This document shows positions 39,292-50,457 of a DNA stretch of 64,000 nt, in pieces (the first letter of the stretch is position 1; every line of letters begins with the position of its first letter). A program made the position numbers and the translations under genes. The notes beneath the pieces are model-generated. The model was given only the letters and a program-made list of their open reading frames with translations. It did no database searches and had not been told where the DNA came from. The stretch comes from Nansenia antarctica (lineage: Eukaryota; Chordata; Actinopteri; Argentiniformes; Microstomatidae): positions 65,833,357 through 65,897,356 of the forward strand of contig OZ022341.1 in the NCBI GenBank assembly GCA_963989245.1, in the 5' to 3' direction.

Positions 39292-40640
39292 CGTACCTCC
39301 ACGTTACCGAGGAGAGGCGCGTGCAGAGGCCGATGAGAGTGTACTCTTTTCGGATAGACATTTATGCATGCTCTCGGGGTTCGAAACATTACTTCCCGGG
39401 GTGCCAGCGGGGTGGTTGATGGCTTAAAATGACCGTATAGCGATGTTGGAGTGAGCCAGCATAGTCTTGTATTTTTACCACATTCCTAGCCGGTGTTATT
39501 ATTGGACAAAGACGGTGCCCGGGGCACACTCTTTGCGAGTTAATAACTTCGTTTTAACGGGGCTTACGGTGAAAATTCAAATGTGTCCGGACAGGGGAGA
39601 GGGGCGGGATCGTAAATCACCTCGAGTGGAGTCGATTGGAGACACCCATCGATGTCGACACTGCTCGGGGTGAAGTTAAGCACTTGACGGCATGTTGAAC
39701 TCCCGGTATATTGAGTTTACTCCCGGTTCACTTCTCGGGGTGGCACCACGGTGGTTCAGGGCTCAAAATGACCGTATACCGATGGTGGAGTTATCCAGCA
39801 TAGTCTTGTATTTTTAGCCGCTTCATAGCCGGTGTTATTAACGGGCAAAGACGGTGCCCGGAGGCACCCTTTTCGGGTTAATAACTTTGGTGTACCGTGG
39901 GTTACGGTAAAAATTCAAACGTGTCCCAAGAGGGGAGAGGACAGGGAATCCAAAATAATTTGAATGGTGTCGATACGACACTCGTATCACGGTTGACACA
40001 GCGCGGAGCGAATTCCCGGGTAGAAATTGTCTGTCCCCCCACTGATATCCTCCATGACTTAGAGCAGTGGGTGAACTCCCGGTTCATTGAGTTTCAGGTT
40101 AAAAGCATATCTTCTCGGGGTGTCAGCGCGGTGGTTAAGGGCTCAAAATGACCGTATACCGATGGTGAAGTTAGCAAAAATAGTATTGTGTTTGTACCAC
40201 CTCCATAGCCGGTGTTATTCACGGGCAAAGACGGTGCCCGGAGGCACCCTTTGCGGGTTAATAACTTTGATTCACCGTGGGTTAGGATAACAATTCAAAT
40301 GTGTCCGGTTAGAGGAGAGGACAGGGAATCCAAAACCATTTGAATGGTGTCGATCCTACACTCCTATCACCGTCGACACAGCGCAGAGCGAATTCCCGGG
40401 TAGAAATATTATCTCGCCCCGCTGTCAACGGGAGTTTCGTCCAGCAGCAAGCGGTGCTGATAACAGCAGCGGGTGAAAGCCCGGTTCATTGAGTTTAAGG
40501 TTAAAAGCATATCATCTCGGGGTGTCAGCGCGGTGGTTAAGGGCTCAAAATGACCGTATACCGATGGTGAAGTTAGCAAAGGAGTACTGTGTTTGTACCA
40601 CCTTCACAGCCGGTGTTATTCACGGGCAAAGACGGTGCAT
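39292..40640. repeat. Tandem array of 340-400 bp units downstream of the 5S sequence
   Basis: Four units, marked by AAAATGACCGTATA at about 39426, 39766, 40146 and 40548 and by AGCCGGTGTTATT followed by CAAAGACGGTGCCCGG. Unit spacing is 340, 380 and about 400 bp. No 5S gene occurs between them. Probably 5S non-transcribed spacer or a 5S-associated satellite. The last unit is cut at CAAAGACGGTGC near 40638. Confidence 0.8.
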
Positions 40641-40789
40641 AATAGCGATTACAGAAACTGTAGTGACATTTTCCAAGAGCGAATGTGGTATTTAAAGATG
40701 GGTCTTCGTCGTCATCGTTGGCATCGCGAATCCTATGGCCGGAAAGGGCAGAACCTATGGCCGGAACCGGAAGGAAAATATGGTACCTA

Positions 40790-41178
40790 CCTGTACATCG
40801 GAATGCAATACAATGCAAATTACATCGGATATCGAAAAGCAATTCAAATTAGTACCCAACACTCGAATGCAATACAATGCAAATTACACTGGATATCGAA
40901 AAGCAATGCAAATGAGTACACCGACACTCGAATGGAATACACTCATGACCAAATGTAATACGCTGCGCTCAAATGTAATACACATGCTCAATGGAATACA
41001 CTCGTGACCAAATGTAATACACATGCTCAATGGAATACACTCATGACCAAATGTAATACGCTGCGCTCAAATGTAATACACATTGATTTTATTTTGGTAC
41101 AAATATGCCGTATTTTTGCATTGTATTTAGTGTTACACGTGTATTGCATTCCGATGTGTGTATTGCATTCCGATGTGT
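40790..41178. repeat. Inverted/tandem repeat block with ATGCAATAC motifs
   Basis: ACATCGGAATGCAATAC near 40795 is mirrored by GTATTGCATTCCGATGTG at about 41141 and 41159. In between are 40-60 bp tandem units (AATGGAATACACTCATGACC, AAATGTAATACGCTGCGCTC). Could be a fold-back type transposon. Confidence 0.65.
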
Positions 41179-41381
41179 GTATTGCATTTAAATATTGCAC
41201 GATACACCCTCCACCTGGTGGCCCCTCCCGTTGCAGGTAATTGAAAATCGAAACTTACTGCTGCCAACTTTCGTTTTTTGTTGTTGTTACTTTTCCCACT
41301 TTTCCCCGTCACTGACAGCAACACGCATGATAATCAAAAACATTTGATAGCCGTACCTTTTTCACACACATTGACCTAGAC

Positions 41382-42367
41382 CAGGGGTCGGCAACCTTAA
41401 ATGTTGAAAGAGCCATATTGGACCAAAAAACAAAAAAACGAATCTGTCTGGAGCCGCAAAAAATGTAAAGCCTTATATAAGCCTTATAATGAAGGCAACA
41501 CATGCTGTGTATAAGTGTCTATATATTAGCCTACTATCAAAATAGTAGGCTACAAATACATAAGCCTTAGCACATATGCATACAACCGAATGCAAACGTA
41601 TTGTGCTTTACAAAAGTGAAACACTAGGATAGCGTAAAGGGAGTCTGGGGGGTTCCCCCCAAACATTTTTTTAACAGAGTAGATGCAATTTCGTGTATTC
41701 TGGTGGGTTGATACTTTTATCTGGCTATACTAGCCTGAGAAAAAATATGGATAAGTTTGTAATTTCATCCAGAGGAAGTGAGCAAACCAAGAGATCGTCA
41801 GCCAAAAAATAGACACATCTACAGACTGTAGACTACAGTACCAAATGAAAACTAGCCTCCCTCGTCCTCTTTTCACCCACAGGAACGCCGGCGCTCCCAA
41901 ATATCATACCTTCTTTAGAAGTTCATAATTCGGAAACGGTTTGAGCTAAAGACAAGCCGCTTTTTGCATTTAAAAGTAGGCAAATAGCGCTCACCGGGAA
42001 GCTCCCGTTCATCGATGTGCGTCGCCGATGTGCGTCTATAAATCTAGCCACAAAGTTGTAGACAATGTGGATAGTTTCTTGCTTTGCCTGCCGCAGTACT
42101 TCGTCAATCCCTGTGGATATAGGTCTACTCTTGAAAAAAACCTGTCACATCCAGTCTCATGTTGGGTCCAGTCAAAATACTAGTCATGCGCCAACATATC
42201 CGAATCCTATTGGCCCTCGTACAACATTACGTAAGCAGGGAGTTGTAGTTCAAGGAGAGACACCACGGCAACGTAAAAAATAAATAATCGTTGTTAATTT
42301 CCATTTGTGGTCAAAGCCACAGGGAGCCACTGAAGATGGGCAAAAGAGCCGGGGTTGCCGACCCCTG
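41382..42367. mobile_element. hAT non-autonomous element, 986 bp
   Basis: Terminal inverted repeats CAGGGGTCGGCAACC at both ends and a perfect 8 bp duplication ACCTAGAC (41374-41381 and 42368-42375). The ends extend as AAAGAGCC/AAGAGCC. No transposase frame; longest open frames are short. The CAGGGGTCGGCAACC end is a well-known hAT terminus. Confidence 0.95.
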
Positions 42368-42383
42368 ACCTAGACATAAGTAG

Positions 42384-42915
42384 CAGTGGCGGCTGGTGCT
42401 AAAAGTGTTGGGTGGGGCACAGCAGTGTTTCCTCCAGGATTTTCACATTAGTGGCGGGGGGGTCGTCTTTCGCGCGCACCACCACATTGTTTTATTTTTT
42501 TGTAAAAGCCGGAAATTGCAAAACGTCACGTTTGACGTCAGACATAAAAACCGGATATTCAGGACGTACATTTTTGCGCCCCGGCCTAGAAATAGGAGAC
42601 AGCCAATTGGAGCGCTGCTACAGCTCACGTGTAAGCAAAAAGTATTCCGCCTGTCATAGACTTGCATTGACCGGCGCCCCGACGCCTCCCCCTATGTATT
42701 TTAACAGTGAATTTTACACACACACAGATCAAATGTTTATTGTATTGGAGGATTTTTAATGAATGCTGATAGGCGCCGACAGAATATCAGCCGCATTTTG
42801 TGAATAAACAATGTTTATTTAAAAAATAAACTTTTACAAATCGCAACTAGGAAGTGAAGGTGGGGAACTAGGAAGTGAAGGTGGAGTAGCGCCCTCTATC
42901 GGCCAGCCGCCACTG
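42384..42915. mobile_element. hAT non-autonomous element, 532 bp
   Basis: Ends CAGTGGCGGCTGG and CCAGCCGCCACTG form 13 bp perfect inverted repeats, with a perfect 8 bp duplication ATAAGTAG (42376-42383 and 42916-42923). Its left duplication directly abuts that of the preceding hAT. The interior resembles the relic at 60366-61612 in reverse orientation. Ends match those of the hAT at 44825, which may have supplied transposase. Confidence 0.95.
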
Positions 42916-42923
42916 ATAAGTAG

Positions 42924-43254
42924 ATACACAGATAGTTGCATGTACCGTATGCATGTAGCCAAACCCTTTTTCTCTTTGTTATATTGTTGATAATATATTT
43001 ATTGTTATTAGTAGGCTACTAATGTAATTATATGAAACTTTATCATGTTATTATAATTATATAATGAAACGTGATCATGTTATTATAATTATATAATGAA
43101 ACTTGATCATGTTATTATATTTATGGATTGATTTATGGTTGACCATGGACCTGTTTTTAACTACGTTAATCTTTTAGGAAGCCATCTCTTCGACGTGATT
43201 GTGTGACCGTATGCTGTTTTTATTAAGCGAATCTGTCCGTTGATATGCTGCATT
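42924..43254. other. AT-rich stretch, no gene recognised
   Basis: Contains three repeats of about 40 bp (TATAATTATATAATGAAAC plus TTGATCATGTTAT) at 43020-43125. Nothing else identified. Confidence 0.6.
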
Positions 43255-43540
43255 TTGTTAATAATAATAACCATTATTTGTATAGCACTTTTCCTGCAAA
43301 AGTTGCAGCTCAAAGTACTTTAATCATTATATAATCATCATTTAATCATTTAGTCATTTAAAGGCAATATAAAAAATATGGGTTTTTAGTCTTGACTTGA
43401 AAATATTTGCTGAGGTTGCATCCCTAATGTAAACTGGCAGTGCATTCCACAATTTGGGAGCATAAAATGAGAATGCAGCCTCACCAAATCTCTTCTTTTG
43501 TACATGTGGTACACAGAGAAAACCAGCGTCAGAAGACCAG

Positions 43541-44824
43541 GGGAGGGACTGGGAGAGACTGGGAGAGACTGGGAGAGACTGGGAGAGACTGGGAGAGACT
43601 GGGAGAGACTGGGAGGGACTGGGAGAGACTGAGAGGGACTTGGAGGGACTGGGAGAGACTGGGAGAGACTGGGAGAGACTGGGAGGGACTGAGAGGGACT
43701 GGGATGGACTGGGAGGGGACTGGGATGGACTGGGAGGGACTGGGAGGGACTGGGATGGACTGGGAGGGGACTGGGATGGACTGGGAGGGACTGGGAGAGA
43801 CTGGGAGGGACTGGGAGGGACTGGGAGGGACTGGGAGGGACTGGGAGAGACTGGGAGAGACTGGGAGAGACTGAAAGGGACTGGGATGGACTGGGAGGGA
43901 CTGGGAGGGACTGGGATGGACTGGGAGAGACTGGGAGGGACTGGGATGGACTGGGAGGGACTGGGAGAGACTGGGAGGGACTGGGAGGGACTGGGAGAGA
44001 CTGGGAGGGACTGGGATGGACTGGGAGGGACTGGGATGGACTGGGAGGGGACTGGGATGGACTGGGAGGGACTGGGATGGACTGGGAGGGGACTGGGATG
44101 GACTGGGAGGGACTGGGGGAGACTGGGAGGGACTGGGAGGGACTGGGAGGGGACTGGGAGGGACTGGGAGAGACTGGGAGAGACTGGGAGGGGACTGGGA
44201 AAGACTGGGAGAGACTGGAAGGGGACTGGGAGGGACTGGGTGGCACTGGGATGGACTGGGAGGGACTGGGAGGGACTGGGAGAGACTGAGACAGACTGGG
44301 AGGGACTGGGAGAGACTGGGAGGGACTGGGAGGGACTGGGAAAGACTGAGAGGGACTGGGAGGGACTGGGAGGGACTGAGAGGGACTGGGAGGGACTGGG
44401 AGGGACTGGGAGGGACTGGGAGAGACTGGGAGAGACTGGGAGGGACTGGGAGAGACTGGGAGAGACTGGGAGGGACTGGGAGAGACTGGGAGGGACTGGG
44501 AGAGACTGGGAGGGACTGGGAGGGACTGGGAGGGACTGAGAGGGACTGGGAAAGACTGGGAGGGACTGGGAGGGACTGGGAGAGACTGGGAAAGACTGGG
44601 AGGGACTGGGAGAGACTGAGAGGGACTGGGAAAGACTGGGAGGGACTGGGAGAGACTGGGAGGGACTGGGAGAGACTGGGAGAGACTGGGAGGGACCGGG
44701 AGGCACTGGGAGGGACTGGGAGGGACTGGGAGGGACTGGGAGGGACTGGGAAAGACTGGGAGGGACTGGGAGGGACTGGGAGGGACTGGGAGGGACCGGG
44801 AGGCACTGGGAGGGACTGGGAGGG
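43541..44824. repeat. 10 bp minisatellite, about 128 units (first part)
   Basis: Units of GGGAGGGACT with GGGAGAGACT, GGGATGGACT and GGGAAAGACT variants and occasional 11 bp units (GGGAGGGGACT). Gives long spurious Ser/Pro/Gln and Gly/Arg/Asp frames on both strands. Confidence 0.97.
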
Positions 44825-46974
44825 CAGTGGCGGCTCCTGCCAAATCTCTCAGGGGGGGCAATTGTTGCGTTGATGGTTAAGGTGACACGTTCAAGGGTAA
44901 ATTCACCTAAATCAGCGGGCTTAAATAAATTGACTCTCACAGCCATTGGTATTCAGTTATCACATATTTTATTTTAGGTGCAGCAAATCCAGGATAAAGA
45001 GCAGTGGCACAGGGGCTGATAATGTGCAATGGATGGATAAAACTATTTACATACTACAAAATACAAAATATGGACGGCATACATACTGCTCACTTGTATT
45101 GAAATTTAGCTCGTCTCTCTTTCAAAGCAGCAAAACAATCAATGACCCTCTCATTAAAATCAGGCATCTTCCTGACTAGTTCCCTCTCCATTGAAAGCAT
45201 GGCCAGTGCATTCAGGCGCTCCTGGCCCATTGTGTTTCGCAGGAAGTTCTTGATTCTCTTAAGGGTCGAGAAACACCTCTCAGCTTCAGCTGTTGTCATG
45301 GGAGTGGTAATTAGGATGTTCAACAGAGCTACAGTCTCAGAGAAAGTCTCCTGGAGGTTGTACCTGTGTAGAACCTGGTACAGTGCCAGTGCACCAGAGC
45401 AGCCCTTGAACTCAGCACTCTCATAGACAAGGGACAGCTCAGTCTTGAGCTTCACCTGGTTCAGCATGGGGTATGCCTTGACAGTGGTGTTCAGAGCCTC
45501 AACAGGGAATGCATGGCAGTGCTGTTGGAACATCTCTCCTTGGAGCAGCGTGGCACTCACAAGGTGGTTGGTGAAAGAAAACCTTTCTTTGGAGTGGGCC
45601 AGGATTGTGTCGCAGATCTGTCAAAAGTATGGGGTGTGAAAGAAAATGTGGAAATAAGCACTTTGGAAGTACAACACTGAATAAAGACTGCTACCATCCA
45701 ATCCCTGAATGTAACTCTGATTGGTGGTGATTTTCCAACACTGTGTTTCAAAACTTGGACCTACCTCTTTAGACAGCCTCTGCTTCTCTTCTTCTCCCAA
45801 GACCCTCCTTGATGTTCTGGTTCCTGTGGCTTCTTGCTGCTGCTCTTGAGATGAGCTTTGGTCCCTGAAGGCAGACAGACCAACAGTGTTACGATTTCAA
45901 ATAAGAAAATGTAGCTGAACAATCTGCTGTCTTGTAGTTGTAATTGTATCTACAGTAATTTCTGAAATGTAGTCTAACGATGATTTAAGGTCTCCAGGAG
46001 AGAGGGATCTGTTTTAAGTATAACAGTTGACTTTAGCTTTAACAGGCTGTGCACATGAGTCACTCCCGACCACTTAGATATCTTGGAGCTATTTAGGTAG
46101 ATATGCTTATTCTTGAATAGAAATATGTAGGTCTATCTATTCACAAATTAAACCTCAGACATTTTTAGACATGTTCTATATATTAGCCTAATACATATAT
46201 CTAAAAAAAAATGCTTAGTTGTAATTCGCTGACAAAATGTATTGTATAGTTTGATAAATGTAATATACTACATTACATTAAGTAACTACATATTAATATA
46301 ATGTAACATAATAAATTAAATGCAAAGTTTTGTTGCAAAAAAGAAGCTTCGCATAGCAACCTACCAAATGAATAGTGGAATATCCTACTCCAATTACTCG
46401 GGCAAGCCCTAATTTTAATTCAACTCATTGTTATAAGCCTACTACTACTACTAGCCTTTCCCATTCATCATAGCATGCATACATTTGATTATTACAAAGT
46501 TCTATATTACGGAGAAGGTACAAACTATATTTTTTGATCTTACCTTATGGCCTGCATGCTGCTTGTGAAGCTTTGGACGGCATGTTTTTTGAAGACTGCG
46601 TCAGCTCGTCTAAAGCTACGCCGTATGACATGACGTAAGCACGTACGATTCTTTGTGCATGTCCCAAAATCCCATAGAGAATGCCCGAATGGCCTGAAGT
46701 TACCAAAATAGATTTACATGTAAGTCTACGAGAACAGCCTAGTGCAATTTCGAGTAGAATGAAAGTTGCACTGAAAGGGGCGGGACTTGAAGCTGATTGG
46801 AATATACTCCACAGAACACTAGCTGATTGGACTATGATATACTCCACAGAACACTAGCTGATTGGACTATGATATTCAGAAGCAACACTGTCTAGAAGTC
46901 ATAGAAAAAAAAATCTCTCTCTTCTCCCTTTGGTGGGGCATTGTCCAATTGCCCTAATGAACCAGCCTCCCCTG
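44825..46974 (-). mobile_element. hAT element with intron-containing transposase remnant
   Basis: Left end CAGTGGCGGCTCCTGC; right end on the minus strand CAGGGGAGGCTGG. Both are followed by GGGCAATTG further in. Flanks are the 10 bp minisatellite on both sides; an 8 bp duplication cannot be verified there (TGGGAGGG versus TGGACTGG). A 45 bp segment (CTCCACAGAACACTAGCTGA..) is repeated near 46800-46870. Confidence 0.8.
45090..45864 (-). pseudogene. hAT transposase C-terminal exons (45765-45864, 45090-45617)
   Basis: Exon 1 (acceptor CTTCAG, donor GTAGGT) encodes SSSQEQQQEATGTRTSRR and EEEKQRLSKE. Exon 2 (acceptor TTTTGACAG) encodes ICDTILAHSKERFSFTNHL, then the hAT dimerisation region TTPMTTAEAERCFSTLKRIK, FLRNTMGQERLNALAMLSME and ends ERRAKFQYK. 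This tail dimerises hAT transposases. The RNase H-like catalytic core and zinc finger are missing from the 2.1 kb element, so the copy is internally deleted and non-autonomous although these exons are undamaged. Confidence 0.75.
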
Positions 46975-47646
46975 TGGACTGGGAAACACTGGGAGAGACT
47001 GGGAGAGACTGGGAGAGACTGAGAGGGACTGGGAGGGACTGGGAGGGACTGGGAGGGACTGGGAGGGACTGGGAGGGACTGGGAGAGACTGGGAGAGACT
47101 GGGAGAGACTGAGAGGGACTGGGAAAGACTGGGAGGGACTGGGAGGGACTGGGAGGGACTGGGAGGGACTGGGAGGGACTGGGAAAGACTGGGAGAGACT
47201 GGGAGAGACTGGGAGGGACTGTGAGAGACTGGGAGGGACTGGGAGGGACTGGGAGGGACTGTGAGAGACTGGGAGGGACTGGGAGGGACTGGGAGGGACT
47301 GGGAGGGACTGGGAGAGACTGGGAGAGACTGGGAGAGACTGAGAGGGACTGGGAAAGACTGGGAGGGACTGGGAGGGACTGGGAGGGACTGGGAGGGACT
47401 GGGAGGGACTGGGAAAGACTGGGAGAGACTGGGAGAGACTGGGAGGGACTGTGAGAGACTGGGAGGGACTGGGAGGGACTGGGAGGGACTGTGAGAGACT
47501 GGGAGGGACTGGGAGAGACTGGGAGGGACTGGGAGGGACTGGGAGGGACTGGGAGAGACTGGGGGAGACTGGGAGGGACTGGGAGGGACTGGGAAAGACG
47601 GGGAGGGACTGGGAGGGACTAGGAGGGACTGGGAGGGACTGGGAGA
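46975..47646. repeat. 10 bp minisatellite, about 67 units (second part)
   Basis: Same unit as 43541-44824. Contains a higher-order duplication of about 240 bp (compare 47020-47260 with 47260-47500). Confidence 0.95.
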
Positions 47647-47780
47647 TGGGCTGATATACTAGCAAAAGATCTTTCAGATATTCTGGTGCTGTGCCAGTGA
47701 GAGCTTTATAAACAAGCAGAAGGATCTTGAAATCTATTCTGAACTTAACAGGAAGCCAATGTAGAGTTTCTAAATGCTGC

Positions 47781-47802
47781 TACACACACACACACACACA
47801 CA

Positions 47803-47844
<42 letters not shown>

Positions 47845-48059
47845 ATCTCTCTTTTACCTTTGCTATGTATTTTTCTCTCTCTTTCCTTCTCACTCCCTCT
47901 CTCCTTTACTTTCCTTCCTCTGATTTCCCTCTCCCCCTCAGTTGTTAGAAGCAGGAAGGACTCCTGACCTCAGTGCCTCATAAACTATAACCATAAACAA
48001 GACAAGTACAACACCACTATGGGGTTGAAAGTCCCCTCTGTGTTGTGTTCCAGGTAAAG

Positions 48060-48091
<32 letters not shown>

Positions 48092-48092
48092 G
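47781..48092. repeat. (CA)n(CT)n tract and (TG)n tract
   Basis: (CA)n then (CT)n at 47781-47845 truncates the L2-like LINE on its 5' side. A (TG)n tract at about 48058-48094 and a TTTACATTTACATT run follow. Confidence 0.9.
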
Positions 48093-48649
48093 TGCAATAC
48101 ATTTACATTTACATTTACAATACCAAATATTGGGAATTTGCATTTACAATAGGCCTGTACTGAAGAATGTGGGCTCATGTTGACCTCACAAACACTGAGA
48201 CAAAGCGGGTACATTCATGTAAGGTGCAGTCAGCTGTCTGTGTATCTATTAAATGTGTATCTGAAAGGTATGGCTATTTGAACTGATAACAGAGCAGGAT
48301 GCACACAGACCATAACAAGTTGGATAACAGCTTATAACGGCAGCTGTTACCTGCACAGCAGTTTAGTAAATCCTTAAATTGTCCTTGTAGGAGCCGTACA
48401 ATAAGATATTTCAGTGTGTGCTTTCCCCCTCCTCTAATGGTCAGCTATGACAGGTTTAGGCTAGTTAAGGATGACTCCACGGTGCAACTGGTCTGAGTGA
48501 CTTTTAATTAGTACATCTCTATCTCTCTCTCATTTTGGGAGGAGAAAGAAGAGATCAGAAGAGATAGAGTGGGAGAGCCATATAAGGCGTGTGCAAATAG
48601 GCGGGAAATTAAGTGTAGGTGGGAAGTGTTTTTTTTTAGCAGTTGAGCT

Positions 48650-48800
48650 GAGCAATCAGTCTGACTGCCTCAAGCTCCAGCAGATTGAGGGGGAGTACAA
48701 ACCACTGGTCCCTGGGGACTAGGACCATTGCACCCTTTGCCAGCAGATTCGCAATCTCCTCTCAGAGTGCCCTTGTCTTTACCGGGCAGGGCAAAACAGT
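48650..48800 (-). pseudogene. Possible retroelement RT relic in the histone spacer
   Basis: On the minus strand EEIANLLAKGAMVLVP, after an in-frame stop, resembles the RT N-terminal motif LREEV..LL.KGAIE.VP found in DIRS-like retroelements. Present again at about 61840-61980. Very short and decayed. Confidence 0.3.
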
Positions 48801-49059
48801 CTCTCTCACCCCCCCTGAATAAATCAATAAATAATTCAGTCATTGGCTACCTATAGGAGTAAACCAATAGGAGCAGAGCTCTCCTATGGGGCAGAGCTCC
48901 ACAAAATAGATCAGTTGAGCCTACATTTCCTACTACAACATTGCTAAAAGATTGAAATGGTTGCAGTCATAATAGTGTCTAAATTTGACCATGTGCTGTT
49001 GTAAGGAGTCAATCTTACCATTCCAAACATCTTGATTAATGTTATGTTCTTTTACTGAT

Positions 49060-49063
<4 letters not shown>

Positions 49064-49139
<76 letters not shown>
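49064..49139. repeat. (TG)n microsatellite upstream of H4
   Basis: About 38 TG dinucleotides, also present in the second histone unit (62249-62316) with a different length. Confidence 0.95.
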
Positions 49140-49142
<3 letters not shown>

Positions 49143-49286
49143 TGTCCTTTTGCTTCAATAATGCCCATAATGCCAAACGTTGTCCCTAGCAGAAGCTCCT
49201 CCCTCGACAAAAATCCCCCACAAGAAAAAAGAAAAAAAGAGGCAAGCGATAGCGCGCGGTTCCTGTACAGCCTGGTCTCAATCACG

Positions 49287-49662
<376 letters not shown>

Positions 49663-49700
49663 ACTATTCGTAAACTCAACCACCCCCTACAAAAAACAAC

Positions 49701-49716
49701 GGCTCTTTTAAGAGCC
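49701..49716 (+). terminator. Histone 3' stem-loop (H4 copy 1)
   Basis: GGCTCTTTTAAGAGCC followed by ACC: 6 bp stem and TTTT-type loop, the SLBP/U7-dependent 3' processing signal. Confidence 0.97.
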
Positions 49717-50054
49717 ACCCATCTCCACACAAGAGAGTTGATTCCATTATTATAACACATTTTGTCAGGCCTGTACATTCAACGGGTTTAGCTGTCATGA
49801 ATAAAAACATACGTTGCCAAATCAATGTCAACGCAAGTAAATGCGTAGTCTTGGCATTCCACGACTAGAAATGACCATCCCACATTTGCACCCTAGAAAG
49901 ATGGTTATTATGGATTATTACGCACACAACACAGTGCAGCCCCTTTTTCTATTGCGCATCTAGTGATAATAATAATGCATGCCCTTGTCGTACCATCCCA
50001 AAAGGACAATTCCTGGTAGTAATCGCTAGGCTGGTTGGGAGTTTGGGGGACTTG

Positions 50055-50179
50055 GGGCCAGTTTCACAGACAAGGCTTAAGCCTAATCCTGGACTAAAAA
50101 GCATCTTCAATGGAGATTTTACATTGAAAGTGTGATTTAGTCCAGGACTAGGCTTAAGCCTTGTCTGTGAAACCGGCCC
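50055..50179. mobile_element. 125 bp MITE in the H4-H2B spacer of unit 1 only
   Basis: Nearly perfect hairpin: GGGCCAGTTTCACAGACAAG at one end and its complement at the other, inverted repeats about 47 bp long (TTAAGCCTA..TCCTGGACTAAA). A TTG duplication at 50052-50054 and 50180-50182. The second histone unit has the empty site with a single TTG near 63220. A 3 bp duplication is compatible with PIF/Harbinger-like elements; superfamily not proven. Confidence 0.93.
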
Positions 50180-50374
50180 TTGGTGTTCTATGTATATCAT
50201 TCTCAATCTTCCTCTTGACGTTTTCATGTTCATATCGCCATCGGAAACAAGGCAACCCGACAGCCGGGTGAAAAAGTTAGGAAGGGGTGGGGGGAGGACC
50301 CCGCGCGTGCGCAGATAATGTATTTACCCGCGAGGCAGACTAGAGCTTTGGAAGTGGATGTCAGCAGCCGCCTA

Positions 50375-50400
50375 ATTTGCATAGCCCCACCTTTATATTA
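50375..50400 (+). promoter_or_regulatory. H2B promoter: octamer and TATA (copy 1)
   Basis: Octamer ATTTGCAT at 50375-50382 and TATA-like TTTATATTA at 50392-50400. Octamer binding by OCT1 with OCA-S is the known H2B S-phase control. Confidence 0.85.
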
Positions 50401-50457
50401 CGGGTGTGCGTTTGCGCGTCTTCATTCGTTTCTGAGAAGTAACGAGCCACTATCAAC

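Larger units (their letters stand above)
43255..47785 (-). mobile_element. L2-like LINE containing a minisatellite that is split by a hAT
   Basis: On the minus strand: LHWLPVKFRIDFKILLLVYK and ALTGTAPEYLKDLLLVYQP (47770-47655), then a 10 bp minisatellite (47646-46975), a hAT element (46974-44825), the minisatellite again (44824-43541), and finally SSDAGFLCVPHVQKKRFGEA to the ORF end KTHIFYIAFK (43537-43354) and 3' UTR with (AAT)n tail. The two coding parts are adjacent in L2/CR1-type ORF2 proteins, so this is one LINE copy. Confidence 0.8.

Noticed and set aside
43354..44946. 530-codon Ser/Pro/Gln frame and several Gly/Arg/Asp frames
   Set aside because: 10 bp minisatellite read in rotating frames; only the last 50 or so codons (SSDAGF to the stop) are real LINE sequence.
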